From: Planctomycetota bacterium
GTDB taxonomy: Bacteria > Planctomycetota > Phycisphaerae > WQYP01
DNA length: 41,854 nt
NCBI GenBank assembly: GCA_021798635.1
Contig: JAJZGH010000005.1
Coordinates: 1-41,854, forward strand
Direction of reading: 5' to 3'
In this document: piece after piece, positions 24,838 to 33,626 of the stretch
Position numbering within the stretch: the stretch's first letter is position 1
Layout of the letters: each line of letters opens with the position of its first letter
The notes under the pieces: generated by a model
What the model saw: only the letters and a program-made list of their open reading frames with translations
The model's database searches: none
Told to the model about the DNA's origin: nothing
Program-made: the position numbers and the translations under genes

Positions 24838-25249
24838 TCCATGATCCGTGATGCCGCTGTTTGAAAACCAAATAACGTGAGAGTAAAAAATAGGCGTGCG
24901 CGACTTTTCGGCGACAGCCTCTCTTCTGCTCCAACATTATTTGCTCTACTGTTCAACTCTCTCATGTCTACTGCTCTATCGGGCCACAGCGCAATCGCTC
25001 TACATGGCCAACTTGGCCCCCTTGCCCTCCTAACTTGGCCATCTTGGCCCCTTTGGCCACCTTGACCTCCATCCCTGATGAAAAATCGACATCCGCGTAT
25101 GAACAGGGCGAAAGCCGTAAACGTAGGGTATTATGGTTGTCAGAGTCCCGGCGTGCACTGCACGGAAAAGAAAGTATCGGGGAGTGTCTTGTCGGCGGAG
25201 GGAAATATCGGTAGAGTTTGCGTAGAAATAAAATCATTGCGGTGAATTG
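24838..25249. other. Intergenic spacer between the Res remnant and the S55 gene
   Basis: About 410 bases with no convincing gene. It contains a low-complexity stretch of repeated TTGGCC units (next entry), and the last 150 bases should contain the promoter of the S55 peptidase gene. An open frame on the minus strand (24968-25237) reads through the repeat as Lys/Ala/Gly-rich sequence and is not credible. Confidence 0.5.
25003..25066. repeat. Low-complexity TTGGCC-type minisatellite
   Basis: TTGGCC recurs five times within about 65 bases (variants of CAACTTGGCCCCC, CATCTTGGCCCCT, CCTTTGGCCACCT), giving a degenerate pyrimidine-rich tandem repeat on the plus strand. It lies just after the decayed restriction gene. 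It may be replication-slippage derived; no known element matches. Confidence 0.5.
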
Positions 25250-27238
25250 ATGAATAAGATGATGTTGGGTTTTCTGGCGGCCTTGGGCCTGCTTGCGGCG
25301 GCCACGGGCCGCAGCGTACAGGCGGATTCATTTGAATCTCTGGGTAAGCCGCCGCCAGGATGTATGTTTGAAAATCAACTCAAGCCGGGCATGACAGGCT
25401 ACGGCCTGACCGTCATGCACGGAGCGGACATCCAGAAATTTCATGTCAAAATTATTGATGTCGTCAAAGATTTCGGCCCGGACATGAATGTTATCCTCGT
25501 GCGGTGCTGGGGATTGGGGTTGCGGCACTCGGGGATCATTGAAGGCATGAGCGGGTCACCGGTGTACATTGACGGTAAGCTCATCGGTGCCATTGCCTAC
25601 GGATGGCATTATTCCAAGGACCCCATTGGCGGGGTGCAGCCGATCCGGCAGATGCTCCATATTCCGTTACCAAAACCGAATAAGAAAATGGCCTGGCAGG
25701 GCGGCACCGGTTCCATGACATGGATGGAAAAATCGGCGGAAACGCGCAGGCTGCTGGGCTGGTCGGCGATGGTGCGGCATTTGTACGGCCGCGGTGCGGC
25801 AAACCAAGGCTCGATGATGCGCGTGGCGACAAAAGCCGCCGTGAAGTTACAGCCGTTGTCTTCTCCGCTGATGGTGGGCGGGGGATCAGGCAGTGTGATT
25901 CGCTATTTGCAGCATGCCTTTGGAGGCACCGGAATGGTACCGCTGGCGGCCGGTGCTGCGGGGGGTAATGGGGGAAAAGGGCAATTAGGTGGATTGGCCA
26001 TGACACCGGCGGCGGCGATGAGGTTGCGCCCTGGGGCGGCCATCGCGGTACCGCTGCTTAATGGCGATATGGATATGTCCGCCATAGGGACGGTCACGGA
26101 TGTGGTTGATGGACATGTGTATGCCTTTGGCCATCGGTTTTTTGCACAAGGCCGCTCAACGCTACCGATTGCCGGCGCGTACATTTACACCATTCTTCCG
26201 GATGTGGAAGCGTCCTTTAAACTCGGTGCCAGCTTTACCCGGCAGGGGCGACTGATTATGGATCAGGCGACGGGAATTGTGGGGCAATTGGGCAAACCGG
26301 CACCATCCGCACCGGTCACGATGACCATTGAATATCACAATCCATCATGGAAAAAGACCTTTCACTACAACCTGTTCCTTGATCCGCGCACCAGTATGCA
26401 GGCTTTGGGCGGGGCACTGGTAGGCACATTGACCGCCAAACGTAAGGTGGTGGCCAAAACCGGAAATTACACCGTGCATGTGACGGGCGAAATAAATTTT
26501 GCCGGTGCCAGGCTGCCGGTGGATAATTATTATACAACAGGCTTTTTTAAGCCCAGTAATGTGTTGATGCCCGCGGCGTTGTTGATGAATAACCCATTTA
26601 AAGATTTGCAACTTAAAAGCGTGAAGTTGCATATTTCGGCCAGACCGGTAAACCGGGCGGCGGTGATAACCTCAGCGGTGGTCCGGCGGATGACCGTAGA
26701 GCCCGGGGGTATGATCCGTGTGCGTTTAACCATTAAACCTTTCCGTGGGTCGGAACATTATGTGTACCTGCATATACCGGTACCGTCTAACACGCCCGAT
26801 GGCTCGTACACGCTGGTGGTTGGATCATCCGATTCGATTATTCAGCAGGAAATGACTTATTTTCCGCAGCGCTTTGCTCCGGCGAGTTTGAACGGTTTAA
26901 TTGCCGATATCAAACATCTCACGGGGTACAAAAATAACGCCGTGTATGGACAATTGGTCTTAAATATGCACGGCGTGGATCAGCAGCGCAACGCCATGCC
27001 CAATCTTCCATTGAGCCGGGTTGCAATCATGGCGGAGAACCCGCCGGCCAATTTGTATCCGCTGTTTAATTCGGTCCAGCAAGTTGTTCCGGCGGGAGCC
27101 ATTGTGGAGCAAGGCGGACAGCAATTCACCATTAAGGTCAGCCGGCACGCCAATGAGCGTTTCGTAAAACTTAAGCCGGCCGCAGCATTTCCGGGTATGC
27201 CGGGCATGCCGGGACCTATGGGGCCGCCGGCGCAGTAA
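25250..27238 (+). CDS. SpoIVB-type S55 serine peptidase domain protein
   Basis: A 662-residue secreted protein (ATG 25250; the TTG one codon before is unlikely). Signal peptide: MNKMMLGFLAALGLLAAATGRSVQA. The S55 domain follows: LKPGMTGYGLTVMHG (about 45-58), then VRCWGLGLRHSGIIEGMSGSPVYIDGKLIGAIAYGW, where GMSGSP holds the likely nucleophile Ser103, and GGVQPI, the segment after the active site in SpoIVB. Bacillus SpoIVB cleaves a partner protein to trigger sigma-K signalling. Planctomycetes do not sporulate, and here the domain is followed by a long beta-rich C-terminal part (about 150-640) with a Gly/Pro/Met-rich tail. The substrate is unknown. The next gene, a secreted propeller protein 87 bases on, is probably in the same operon and may be a partner. 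Confidence 0.85.
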   Translation: MNKMMLGFLAALGLLAAATGRSVQADSFESLGKPPPGCMFENQLKPGMTGYGLTVMHGADIQKFHVKIIDVVKDFGPDMNVILVRCWGLGLRHSGIIEGMSGSPVYIDGKLIGAIAYGWHYSKDPIGGVQPIRQMLHIPLPKPNKKMAWQGGTGSMTWMEKSAETRRLLGWSAMVRHLYGRGAANQGSMMRVATKAAVKLQPLSSPLMVGGGSGSVIRYLQHAFGGTGMVPLAAGAAGGNGGKGQLGGLAMTPAAAMRLRPGAAIAVPLLNGDMDMSAIGTVTDVVDGHVYAFGHRFFAQGRSTLPIAGAYIYTILPDVEASFKLGASFTRQGRLIMDQATGIVGQLGKPAPSAPVTMTIEYHNPSWKKTFHYNLFLDPRTSMQALGGALVGTLTAKRKVVAKTGNYTVHVTGEINFAGARLPVDNYYTTGFFKPSNVLMPAALLMNNPFKDLQLKSVKLHISARPVNRAAVITSAVVRRMTVEPGGMIRVRLTIKPFRGSEHYVYLHIPVPSNTPDGSYTLVVGSSDSIIQQEMTYFPQRFAPASLNGLIADIKHLTGYKNNAVYGQLVLNMHGVDQQRNAMPNLPLSRVAIMAENPPANLYPLFNSVQQVVPAGAIVEQGGQQFTIKVSRHANERFVKLKPAAAFPGMPGMPGPMGPPAQ

Positions 27239-27254
27239 TTTTGCAATAAGATAA

Positions 27255-27286
27255 TTGCCGGCCGGCTATGGGCACGAAACCGGCAA
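27255..27286. terminator. Inverted repeat between the S55 and propeller genes
   Basis: TTGCCGG (27255-27261) pairs with CCGGCAA (27280-27286) over an 18-base loop. No T-run follows. It may act as an RNA processing or attenuation site between two otherwise closely linked genes. Confidence 0.3.
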
Positions 27287-27325
27287 AGTAAGTAGTTTAA
27301 AAATCAGCAGGTAACTGGAGATTTC

Positions 27326-29548
27326 ATGTTTCAGAACGCAAAACTCAGTTTGAAAAAACTTCTGGTCCCGGCGGCGTTAGCGCTGCTGGCGGCAACGCCC
27401 AGCGCATGGGCCGTGCATCCGCAGAGCTGGAAATTCGCGGATGAAGCCGCCTACGCTTCCGGGCACTTTCATGGTGTCGTGGTCAACAATTACGGCAATC
27501 TGGCGTTAAGCCGGCACTTGAAAGCCTTACTACCAAAAACCGGTTTTGATTTTATTAATGCTATTGCCGTATCTTCCCATGGAGATATCTGGTTTGGTAC
27601 AAGCCCCAAGGGCCAGGTATACCGGATGGTTAATGGCAAACCGGTGGCCGAGTATGGGCCGCCCAAGGCATCGGATCAGGTGTTGTCCCTGGCCTTTGAG
27701 AAAAATGGGAAACTTCTGGTGGCCGCCTGCGGCAGCAAAGCCCAACTTGTGGAATTAACTCCCAACGCCGGCGGAAAAGCCACAGCCAGGACGATATTTC
27801 AGAATTCGTCAGTCAAATACATCTGGTCCATTTTGCCGCTGCCGGATGGTTCTATTATTCTGGCCACCGGCCCCCACGGCCAAGTGTGGGATATTTCACC
27901 GGGCGGGAAAGCGAAGATCCTCTTGAAAACCGGTGTGCACAATGTCACAAGTCTGGCCACTGCATCCGACGGTTCCGTGCTGGCCGGGACCGATGGCCCA
28001 GGACTTGTGATTCGAATCAATCCCAAAACCGGCAAATCGTATGTATTAATGTCCGCGAACCATGCGGAAATATCCACGTTGGCGGTAGATGGCGATGGGG
28101 ATATTTTTGCCGCAACGGCATCCCCCCACCGGGCGAAGCTGGATGGCGGCGTATTTAAACCCGTGCTGCACCCGAACGGACGGCCCGTTGCGGTTGGAAG
28201 CGGTATTCAACTGCCCGGCAAAAAGGGCAAGGCCGGTAAGAAGGCCCATGGTGCGGCCGCTGCGGGGGCGGTAAAACCAGGGGCGAAACGTACACGCATA
28301 CCCGGGCCATTTCCCTCCGCGGGCGGTGATGATTCGGCATCTACTGAACCTGCGGTAAAAAGCAATGTGGTCTATCAGATCAGCCCCAGCGGACGGGTTC
28401 GCGTGTTACTCAAGGTGCCGGATATGGTGCTTTCAATGATTTATGTCAAGCATCATCTGATTCTGGGTCTGGGCGGGCATGGGCGGTTGCTTTCGTATGA
28501 TCCGTTCACACAGACCGAGACCCTGCTGGAACGGCTTAAGCAACAAGACCTGTTGAGCTTGGCGGAAACCGGTAACGACCGATTGCTCATTGGCACAGCT
28601 AATCAAGGGCAGATTTATCAATTAACATCCCAGGCTCAGCTTACGGGTAATTATGTCAGTAAGGTGCTGGACGCCAAACTGCCCAGCAACTGGGGGGCGG
28701 CGCATATTATCGCCAAAGTGCCGGCCGGTGCGGCGGTGGATATTCAGACGCGCAGCGGCAACGTGCGGGACGTGAAGACCTCCGCGAAGTTCTGGAGCCG
28801 CTGGACATCCTGGATGCCGGCCAACAGTTACCGGAAAATTTCAAGCCCGCCGGCGCGATTTTTACAATTCCGCCTGCGGCTTAAACGCAGCGCCAAAGGG
28901 GCTTCGCCGATTATTCGGTCCACATGTATCAGCTATCAGCACATCAGCGTGCCGCCGGTGCTTAGCAGTGTGCAAACCCATTACCAGAGCAAACCCGCTC
29001 ATGCGGTACTGGTGAAATGGAAGGCCAATGATCCGGACGGCGATACGCTGCAGTACACGGTGAAATACCGGCAGAAGGGGATTCCCGTCTGGATACGCAT
29101 TGCGAAGAATATTTCCGCGCATCATTACCTTTGGCAGCTCGCCGGTATTCCCGATGGATATTATCGGGTGAAGGTTATTGCCTCAGATGCACCGGACAAT
29201 ACGCCGAGCACTACGCAAAGTGTGGCCAGAGAATCCCGCCGCATTCTGGTGGATAACACCGCGCCCAGGATCGCGGACCTGAAATGGCGGCAGGCCGCGG
29301 ATGGCCGCATTGTGGTAACCGGCGTGGCGTCGGATAAGCTTTCGCCAATAACGGCGGTAAGCCTCCAGGTGGATTCTTCAAAGAACTGGCGTCCGGCGGC
29401 CGCTTCTGCTACTATCTTTGATTCTCCGCTGGAAGGGTTCCACGGTAGAACAGGTGTGCTGACCGGTGGACCGCATCGAATTGTGGTAAAAGCGGTTGAT
29501 GCCGCCGGGAACGAGGCCTACGCATCGGTGCTGGTAACGGTACATTGA
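27326..29548 (+). CDS. Secreted beta-propeller and FN3-like domain protein
   Basis: A 740-residue protein starting with a clear signal peptide (MFQNAKLSLKKLLVPAALALLAATPSAWA, cut before VHPQ). Residues about 60-450 contain repeated WD/NHL-like blades (for example IWFGTSPKGQVYRM, SILATGPHGQVWDI-like, VLAGTDGPGLVIRI, LLIGTANQGQIYQL), each with the G-T-x-x-x-G-x-h-h pattern of the two-component-regulator/NHL propeller. A low-complexity Gly/Ala/Lys insert occupies about 300-335. From about 555 a fibronectin-type-III-like module follows (VLVKWKANDPDGDTLQYTVKYR...YRVKVIASDAPDN), with a further Ig-like end. It probably binds a macromolecule in the periplasm or on the surface. GGAG precedes the ATG. 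It follows the S55 gene and precedes rpmH. Confidence 0.75.
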   Translation: MFQNAKLSLKKLLVPAALALLAATPSAWAVHPQSWKFADEAAYASGHFHGVVVNNYGNLALSRHLKALLPKTGFDFINAIAVSSHGDIWFGTSPKGQVYRMVNGKPVAEYGPPKASDQVLSLAFEKNGKLLVAACGSKAQLVELTPNAGGKATARTIFQNSSVKYIWSILPLPDGSIILATGPHGQVWDISPGGKAKILLKTGVHNVTSLATASDGSVLAGTDGPGLVIRINPKTGKSYVLMSANHAEISTLAVDGDGDIFAATASPHRAKLDGGVFKPVLHPNGRPVAVGSGIQLPGKKGKAGKKAHGAAAAGAVKPGAKRTRIPGPFPSAGGDDSASTEPAVKSNVVYQISPSGRVRVLLKVPDMVLSMIYVKHHLILGLGGHGRLLSYDPFTQTETLLERLKQQDLLSLAETGNDRLLIGTANQGQIYQLTSQAQLTGNYVSKVLDAKLPSNWGAAHIIAKVPAGAAVDIQTRSGNVRDVKTSAKFWSRWTSWMPANSYRKISSPPARFLQFRLRLKRSAKGASPIIRSTCISYQHISVPPVLSSVQTHYQSKPAHAVLVKWKANDPDGDTLQYTVKYRQKGIPVWIRIAKNISAHHYLWQLAGIPDGYYRVKVIASDAPDNTPSTTQSVARESRRILVDNTAPRIADLKWRQAADGRIVVTGVASDKLSPITAVSLQVDSSKNWRPAAASATIFDSPLEGFHGRTGVLTGGPHRIVVKAVDAAGNEAYASVLVTVH

Positions 29549-29579
29549 TGCGGCAAAGATAATATTTTGGAGTTGAGTC

Positions 29580-29714
29580 GTGCATTATCCGCATAAAGTC
29601 AGCAATCGTAAGCGCGTGCGTAAAATCGGCTTCCGCGCCAGGATGAGGACCAAAAAGGGCCGGCAACTGATGAACCGCAAACGCCGCACCGGTCGCAGCG
29701 TCAATGTGGTATGA
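29580..29714 (+). CDS. rpmH: 50S ribosomal protein bL34
   Basis: A 44-codon gene starting at GTG 29580, with GGAG 7 bases upstream, and ending in TGA at 29712-29714. The product reads MHYPHKVSNRKRVRKIGFRA then RMRTKKGRQLMNRKRRTGRS and NVV: the G-F-R-A-R-M-x-T-x-x-G-R core and Arg/Lys content are those of L34. The MHYP start is a variant of the usual MKRT start and resembles Phycisphaerae-type L34. In most bacteria rpmH sits with rnpA and yidC near dnaA; here its neighbours are the propeller gene and yyaL, with no rnpA. At 44 codons it is easily missed. Confidence 0.93.
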   Translation: MHYPHKVSNRKRVRKIGFRARMRTKKGRQLMNRKRRTGRSVNVV

Positions 29715-29723
29715 TCAGGCTCT

Positions 29724-31634
29724 ATGAGCGATCAGCCATCTACGCGCCGCCCCAATCGTCTGATTGATTCCCGCAGTCCGTATCTTTTGCAACATGCTTA
29801 CAACCCTGTGGATTGGTATCCATGGAGCTTGGAAGCATTGGCGCTAGCTCGCGCGCGAAATCTTCCCATATTCCTATCCATCGGCTATTCGGCGTGCCAC
29901 TGGTGCCATGTCATGGAGCGGGAGGTTTTTGAAAATCCACCCATTGCCCAGTATATGAATGAGCACTTCGTGAATATCAAAGTGGATCGGGAGCAACGCC
30001 CGGACCTTGACGAACTGTACATGCTGGCCACACAAATAATCACCGGCTCCGGCGGCTGGCCCATGAGCGTATGGCTTACGCCGGACCTTAAAGCTTTCTA
30101 CGCGGGCACCTATTTTCCGCCGAAAGATCAATACGGCCGGCCCGGCTTTCCTTCGGTACTCTCGGCCATCAGCAGGGCTTGGGGCAATCAACGCGATCAG
30201 GTGCTCGAACAGGCGGACCAAATTGCCCGCACCATTTCTGGCCATCTGAACCGGGGCGACAAGGCCGATGCGGCCGTGGATGTTCCCACCTGGGTGGCCG
30301 GTGCCTTGGAAGCGTGCAAAAATCGCATGGACTTAGCGCGGGGCGGTTTTAGTGGTGCCCCAAAATTTCCTCCGCATCAGACGTTACTCTTATGGATTGT
30401 TCTGCTGGAGCAGCATGCGGCGGGCACGCTGAACGCCGCGATCAAACTATCCGATGAACTTGCCCGGCAGGTTCGCTCCTGGCTGACCATCACACTGGAC
30501 AATATGGCGGCCGGCGGAATTTATGATCAGATCGGCGGCGGATTTTCCCGCTACAGCACGGATGAACAATGGCTGGTTCCGCATTTTGAAAAAATGCTAT
30601 ACGACAATGCGCAGCTGTCGCTCATTTACGCCCGCGCGGGCGTACTATTGAAACAGAGTCATTACATCGAGATCGCACGAGAAACATTGGATTTCTGGCT
30701 GCGTGACATGACGGCACCCGATGGACTATTTTTCAGCAGTTTGGACGCCGATAGCGAGGGTGAAGAGGGAAAATTTTATGTCTGGGACTTTGCGGAAATA
30801 GTGGCCGCCATTCCCGATCCTGCCGACCGTGCATTAGCCGGCGACTATTGGGACTTTTCTCCGGAAGGAAACTGGGAGGGGCGTAATATTGCCCGGGTTA
30901 AATCGGATATTACGCAGCTCGCAGCGCGGCTTGGACAGGCACCGGACGTGGTACAGGCACGTTTGCACAAAATCAAATTACACTTACGGGAAATCAGGTC
31001 CAAGCGAATTGCTCCACATTGCGATGATAAAATTCTCGCCGATTGGAACGGCCTGATGATTCAGGCGTTGGCGCAAGCCGCCGTGCTGATGAATGAACCG
31101 CGCTATTATCAGGCCGCGGCGCGGGCGGCATCGGCCATATTGTCTGTGCACAGCGATGGTGCGGGAAATATCCTGCATGTGAGCCGAGGCGGGCAGGCGG
31201 AAATTCCCGCATTTCTTCAGGATGAAGCGTGCATTGGGTTGGGGTTATGGTATCTGACGGCGGCAGCACGACATTTTGCGCCTCATGATAGCGCGGCATG
31301 GCTGGCGAGCGCCACGCGTTCCAGCGAAAATATTTCCACGGAATTTTTTCAGCGGCAAAGCGGAAAATTTTACATCTCCAGCGATCGCCACGAGCAGCTA
31401 TTTCTCCGCGTGCCCAGCGGCAGTGATAACGCTGTGCCGTCAGCCGCCGCCCTGGCCATAGACCTGCTGCTAAAAATCGATTCCGCATCGCCAAAAGCCG
31501 TTTATCACACAGCAGTAGCCCGAAGCCTGGCTGGAATGGCACCGCTTATTGAGCAGTATCCGCTGGCGTTTTCATCCATTTTATCGACCCTTGTTGAGCA
31601 TCCTGAATATCCGGCAACGGCGGCGCGAACTTGA
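29724..31634 (+). CDS. Thioredoxin-fold YyaL/DUF255 protein
   Basis: A 636-residue member of the YyaL/SSP411 family. The N-terminal thioredoxin-like domain has [24 protein letters not shown], then [32 protein letters not shown] with the CxxC pair Cys58/Cys61, and [15 protein letters not shown]. The rest is an (alpha/alpha)6-barrel like cellobiose epimerases, including [19 protein letters not shown] [22 protein letters not shown] and [22 protein letters not shown]. The molecular function in bacteria is unknown; a redox or sugar-related role is usually proposed. Length is slightly below the usual 670-690. The start is 9 bases after the rpmH stop, so it may be cotranscribed; its stop overlaps the longest start of the next gene. 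Confidence 0.92.
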   Translation: MSDQPSTRRPNRLIDSRSPYLLQHAYNPVDWYPWSLEALALARARNLPIFLSIGYSACHWCHVMEREVFENPPIAQYMNEHFVNIKVDREQRPDLDELYMLATQIITGSGGWPMSVWLTPDLKAFYAGTYFPPKDQYGRPGFPSVLSAISRAWGNQRDQVLEQADQIARTISGHLNRGDKADAAVDVPTWVAGALEACKNRMDLARGGFSGAPKFPPHQTLLLWIVLLEQHAAGTLNAAIKLSDELARQVRSWLTITLDNMAAGGIYDQIGGGFSRYSTDEQWLVPHFEKMLYDNAQLSLIYARAGVLLKQSHYIEIARETLDFWLRDMTAPDGLFFSSLDADSEGEEGKFYVWDFAEIVAAIPDPADRALAGDYWDFSPEGNWEGRNIARVKSDITQLAARLGQAPDVVQARLHKIKLHLREIRSKRIAPHCDDKILADWNGLMIQALAQAAVLMNEPRYYQAAARAASAILSVHSDGAGNILHVSRGGQAEIPAFLQDEACIGLGLWYLTAAARHFAPHDSAAWLASATRSSENISTEFFQRQSGKFYISSDRHEQLFLRVPSGSDNAVPSAAALAIDLLLKIDSASPKAVYHTAVARSLAGMAPLIEQYPLAFSSILSTLVEHPEYPATAART

Positions 31635-31753
31635 TCAAGCAAGTGATAAGACTGTTTATTTTTCACTACCAATCCGCTTGGAAACATTTAAGAAAGCGCC
31701 TCGGATTGACCGATAATATTCATCTGGCGGCGCGTTCTGGACAGGATAAAACC

Positions 31754-32323
31754 ATGCCCGAGAGGCAACTGGATCTATTTACATTTCTGAAAACACCACG
31801 CATTACAAATAAGCCGCGGAAGGTGGTTAGCCCGGCCGTTTCCGAAAAAATTATCCAGCGCGAAAAACCAACCGTGTACCGATCCCTTTTAGATGTGCCA
31901 TTCCGTGAGCACCATCGCTTTTACGACCAATTGGTGCAGGAGATGAAGTCCCAATACGGCATTTCAATTCGTAAATGGCGTTCCAGCATGAGCGGCGTGG
32001 CGTATGAACTCCATTACAACAACGGCGATGTTCGGCGAATGATTTCAGCTCCGCGCCCGCGATCCCCTGTCAGTGCGTGTATTTTCATGCATGAGGTGGG
32101 CCATCACGCGGTGGGATTCAAAAAGTTTCGCCCCCGCTGTCTGGAGGAATACCATGTCTGGCAGTGGGCGTTCGAGCAGATGCGCAAGCGCGGCATTGCT
32201 GTGGATCGGCGTGTAGAGCGGCATTATCGGCGAAGCATGTACCATTATGTCCGGCTGGCCAAAAAACGCGGGCTGAAGGTTTTACCGCCGGTGCTGGAGC
32301 AATTTCACACTTGGCCCGGATAA
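31754..32323 (+). CDS. Zincin-like HEVGHH protein, hypothetical
   Basis: A 189-residue protein from ATG 31754 (MPERQLDLFTF), preferred because AGGA lies about 7 bases upstream and the 41 codons before look non-conserved. The core is ACIFMHEVGHHAVGF with HExxH at His113-Glu114-His117, followed by CLEEYHVWQWAFE, in which Glu131 or Glu132 may be the third zinc ligand. This is the layout of small ImmA/IrrE-like or SprT-like metallopeptidases, but the flanking pattern does not match either well. A substrate is unknown. It overlaps or closely follows yyaL and is convergent with the VWA gene (15-base gap). Metal-binding is a reasonable inference; proteolysis is not proven. Confidence 0.6.
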   Translation: MPERQLDLFTFLKTPRITNKPRKVVSPAVSEKIIQREKPTVYRSLLDVPFREHHRFYDQLVQEMKSQYGISIRKWRSSMSGVAYELHYNNGDVRRMISAPRPRSPVSACIFMHEVGHHAVGFKKFRPRCLEEYHVWQWAFEQMRKRGIAVDRRVERHYRRSMYHYVRLAKKRGLKVLPPVLEQFHTWPG

Positions 32324-32338
32324 TTCACCTTGATCCTG

Positions 32339-33481
32339 TCACGCGATAAACGTCTTACTTTTCTTACCGCTTAAATAACTTTCCATCACGCACCCGGCAA
32401 GATTGTCGCCGGTGCAATAGAACGCCACACCTCGGCACAGGCGCGTAAGCTGATCAACAAACTCCACCCATTGCATATCCCAGTAATCTTCAATAAGGGC
32501 AAAACTCGCTACGCGAATACCCGCCCGGCTGCATGTCAGTGCCTCCCGGAGTGTCGCCAATGCGGTTTCCCGTCGCGGCGGATACAGAAGATGCAGCATA
32601 TCACCATCGACGTGGGCGGTAGGCTGGCCGTCGGTAATGATGAACATCTGCTTTTGTTCAGCGGGGCGAGAATTCAGTATTCGCCTTCCCATCTGCATGC
32701 CCAATTGGAGATTCGTAAAGTGCTGATGGGTTTTTTCCGCCTGCGAAAGCGGAATATGCACTTCAATGTCATACTCATGCGTTGAAACGCGTTTGGGCAT
32801 CAGCAGAGGCAGGCGTTGTTCAGGAACAACGGCCGCGGTGCTGTAAAATCCGACGATATCAACGGTATCCTGAGGAAAACGCTGGCGAACCAGAGCGGTC
32901 AGCGCCATGGCAACTTTTTTCGCCGCCAGAAATCGGCCGTAGCGCATCATACTGCCGGACATATCAATAAGGATACATAAGGCGCAGGTCGTAGAGCCTT
33001 CCAGGAGGTGCAATTCCAGATCATGCTCATTAAATTGGATCGGCAGGCCCGGCGCGTTGCCGGCGGCCACCGTGCGTGACATGGCATTACGCAGGGATTG
33101 CAACATATCCAGTTCGCTGATGGGGTCGCCAAACTGATATTTGCGTGTACCTTCCAGGCGTTCAGCACCGGCACCGGCGTTGGTGGTGGGATGGCCGTCG
33201 CGGCTGCCGCGCGGCAGATGGGCAAAAATTTCCATCAACGCTTTGCGCTGCATGGCGTTGATGGCCCGTGGCGTAAGGCGGAATTTACCGGCGGCTTTCT
33301 CCAGCAGCCCGTCGTTGATCAATTGTTCAAGGATATCCGCATCCGCCGGCTGCAGTTTAGCCAACGCGTCAAGTGCCTGATCGCCGTAGGAGAGAATAAA
33401 ATCGAAGATACTATCGGTAGCAAACAAGCTGTCGGGGGTGGGGAACTCCGAACCGTCAAATTCGCCGTAATTAAAAAGCAT
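32339..33481 (-). CDS. VWA-domain protein, orphan
   Basis: A 380-residue protein from ATG 33481 (MLFNYGEFDGSEF; an in-frame upstream ATG at 33502 is possible). The N-terminal 130 residues are helical. The von Willebrand A domain starts near 170 with the MIDAS motif CILIDMSGSMMRYG, then SMALTALVRQRFP-like VAMALTALVRQRFPQDTVDIVGFYS, a TNLQLGMQMGRRIL helix and MFIITDGQPTAHVDG with the last MIDAS Asp. Such proteins (CoxE/YehP-like) normally work with a MoxR/AAA ATPase to remodel or metallate a partner protein. No such ATPase is in the window. It is divergent from the Fur-family gene and convergent with the HEVGHH gene. Confidence 0.8.
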   Translation of the reverse strand: MLFNYGEFDGSEFPTPDSLFATDSIFDFILSYGDQALDALAKLQPADADILEQLINDGLLEKAAGKFRLTPRAINAMQRKALMEIFAHLPRGSRDGHPTTNAGAGAERLEGTRKYQFGDPISELDMLQSLRNAMSRTVAAGNAPGLPIQFNEHDLELHLLEGSTTCALCILIDMSGSMMRYGRFLAAKKVAMALTALVRQRFPQDTVDIVGFYSTAAVVPEQRLPLLMPKRVSTHEYDIEVHIPLSQAEKTHQHFTNLQLGMQMGRRILNSRPAEQKQMFIITDGQPTAHVDGDMLHLLYPPRRETALATLREALTCSRAGIRVASFALIEDYWDMQWVEFVDQLTRLCRGVAFYCTGDNLAGCVMESYLSGKKSKTFIA

Positions 33482-33613
33482 GGCACCGAATCCTGCTATC
33501 AATCCAGCCCGTTGCCTAAAGCAGACAGGCGCTTACGGCATTATAGCCGCCCCTACCGGCGGGACGAAAAGGTCTATCGAAAATTCGGGTTTGCCCATTG
33601 CATGGTTGGAATG

Positions 33614-33623
33614 GATAATCATT
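33614..33623 (+). promoter_or_regulatory. Possible Fur-box half-site at the regulator start
   Basis: GATAATCATT matches ten consecutive bases of the classic Fur box (GATAATGATAATCATTATC) and ends 3 bases before the ATG of the Fur-family gene. It could mediate self-repression. The match is short and could be chance. Confidence 0.25.
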
Positions 33624-33626
33624 GAT

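Noticed and set aside
24968..25237. An 89-codon minus-strand frame with Lys/Ala/Gly-rich repeats
   Set aside because: It only reads through the TTGGCC minisatellite; the composition reflects the repeat.
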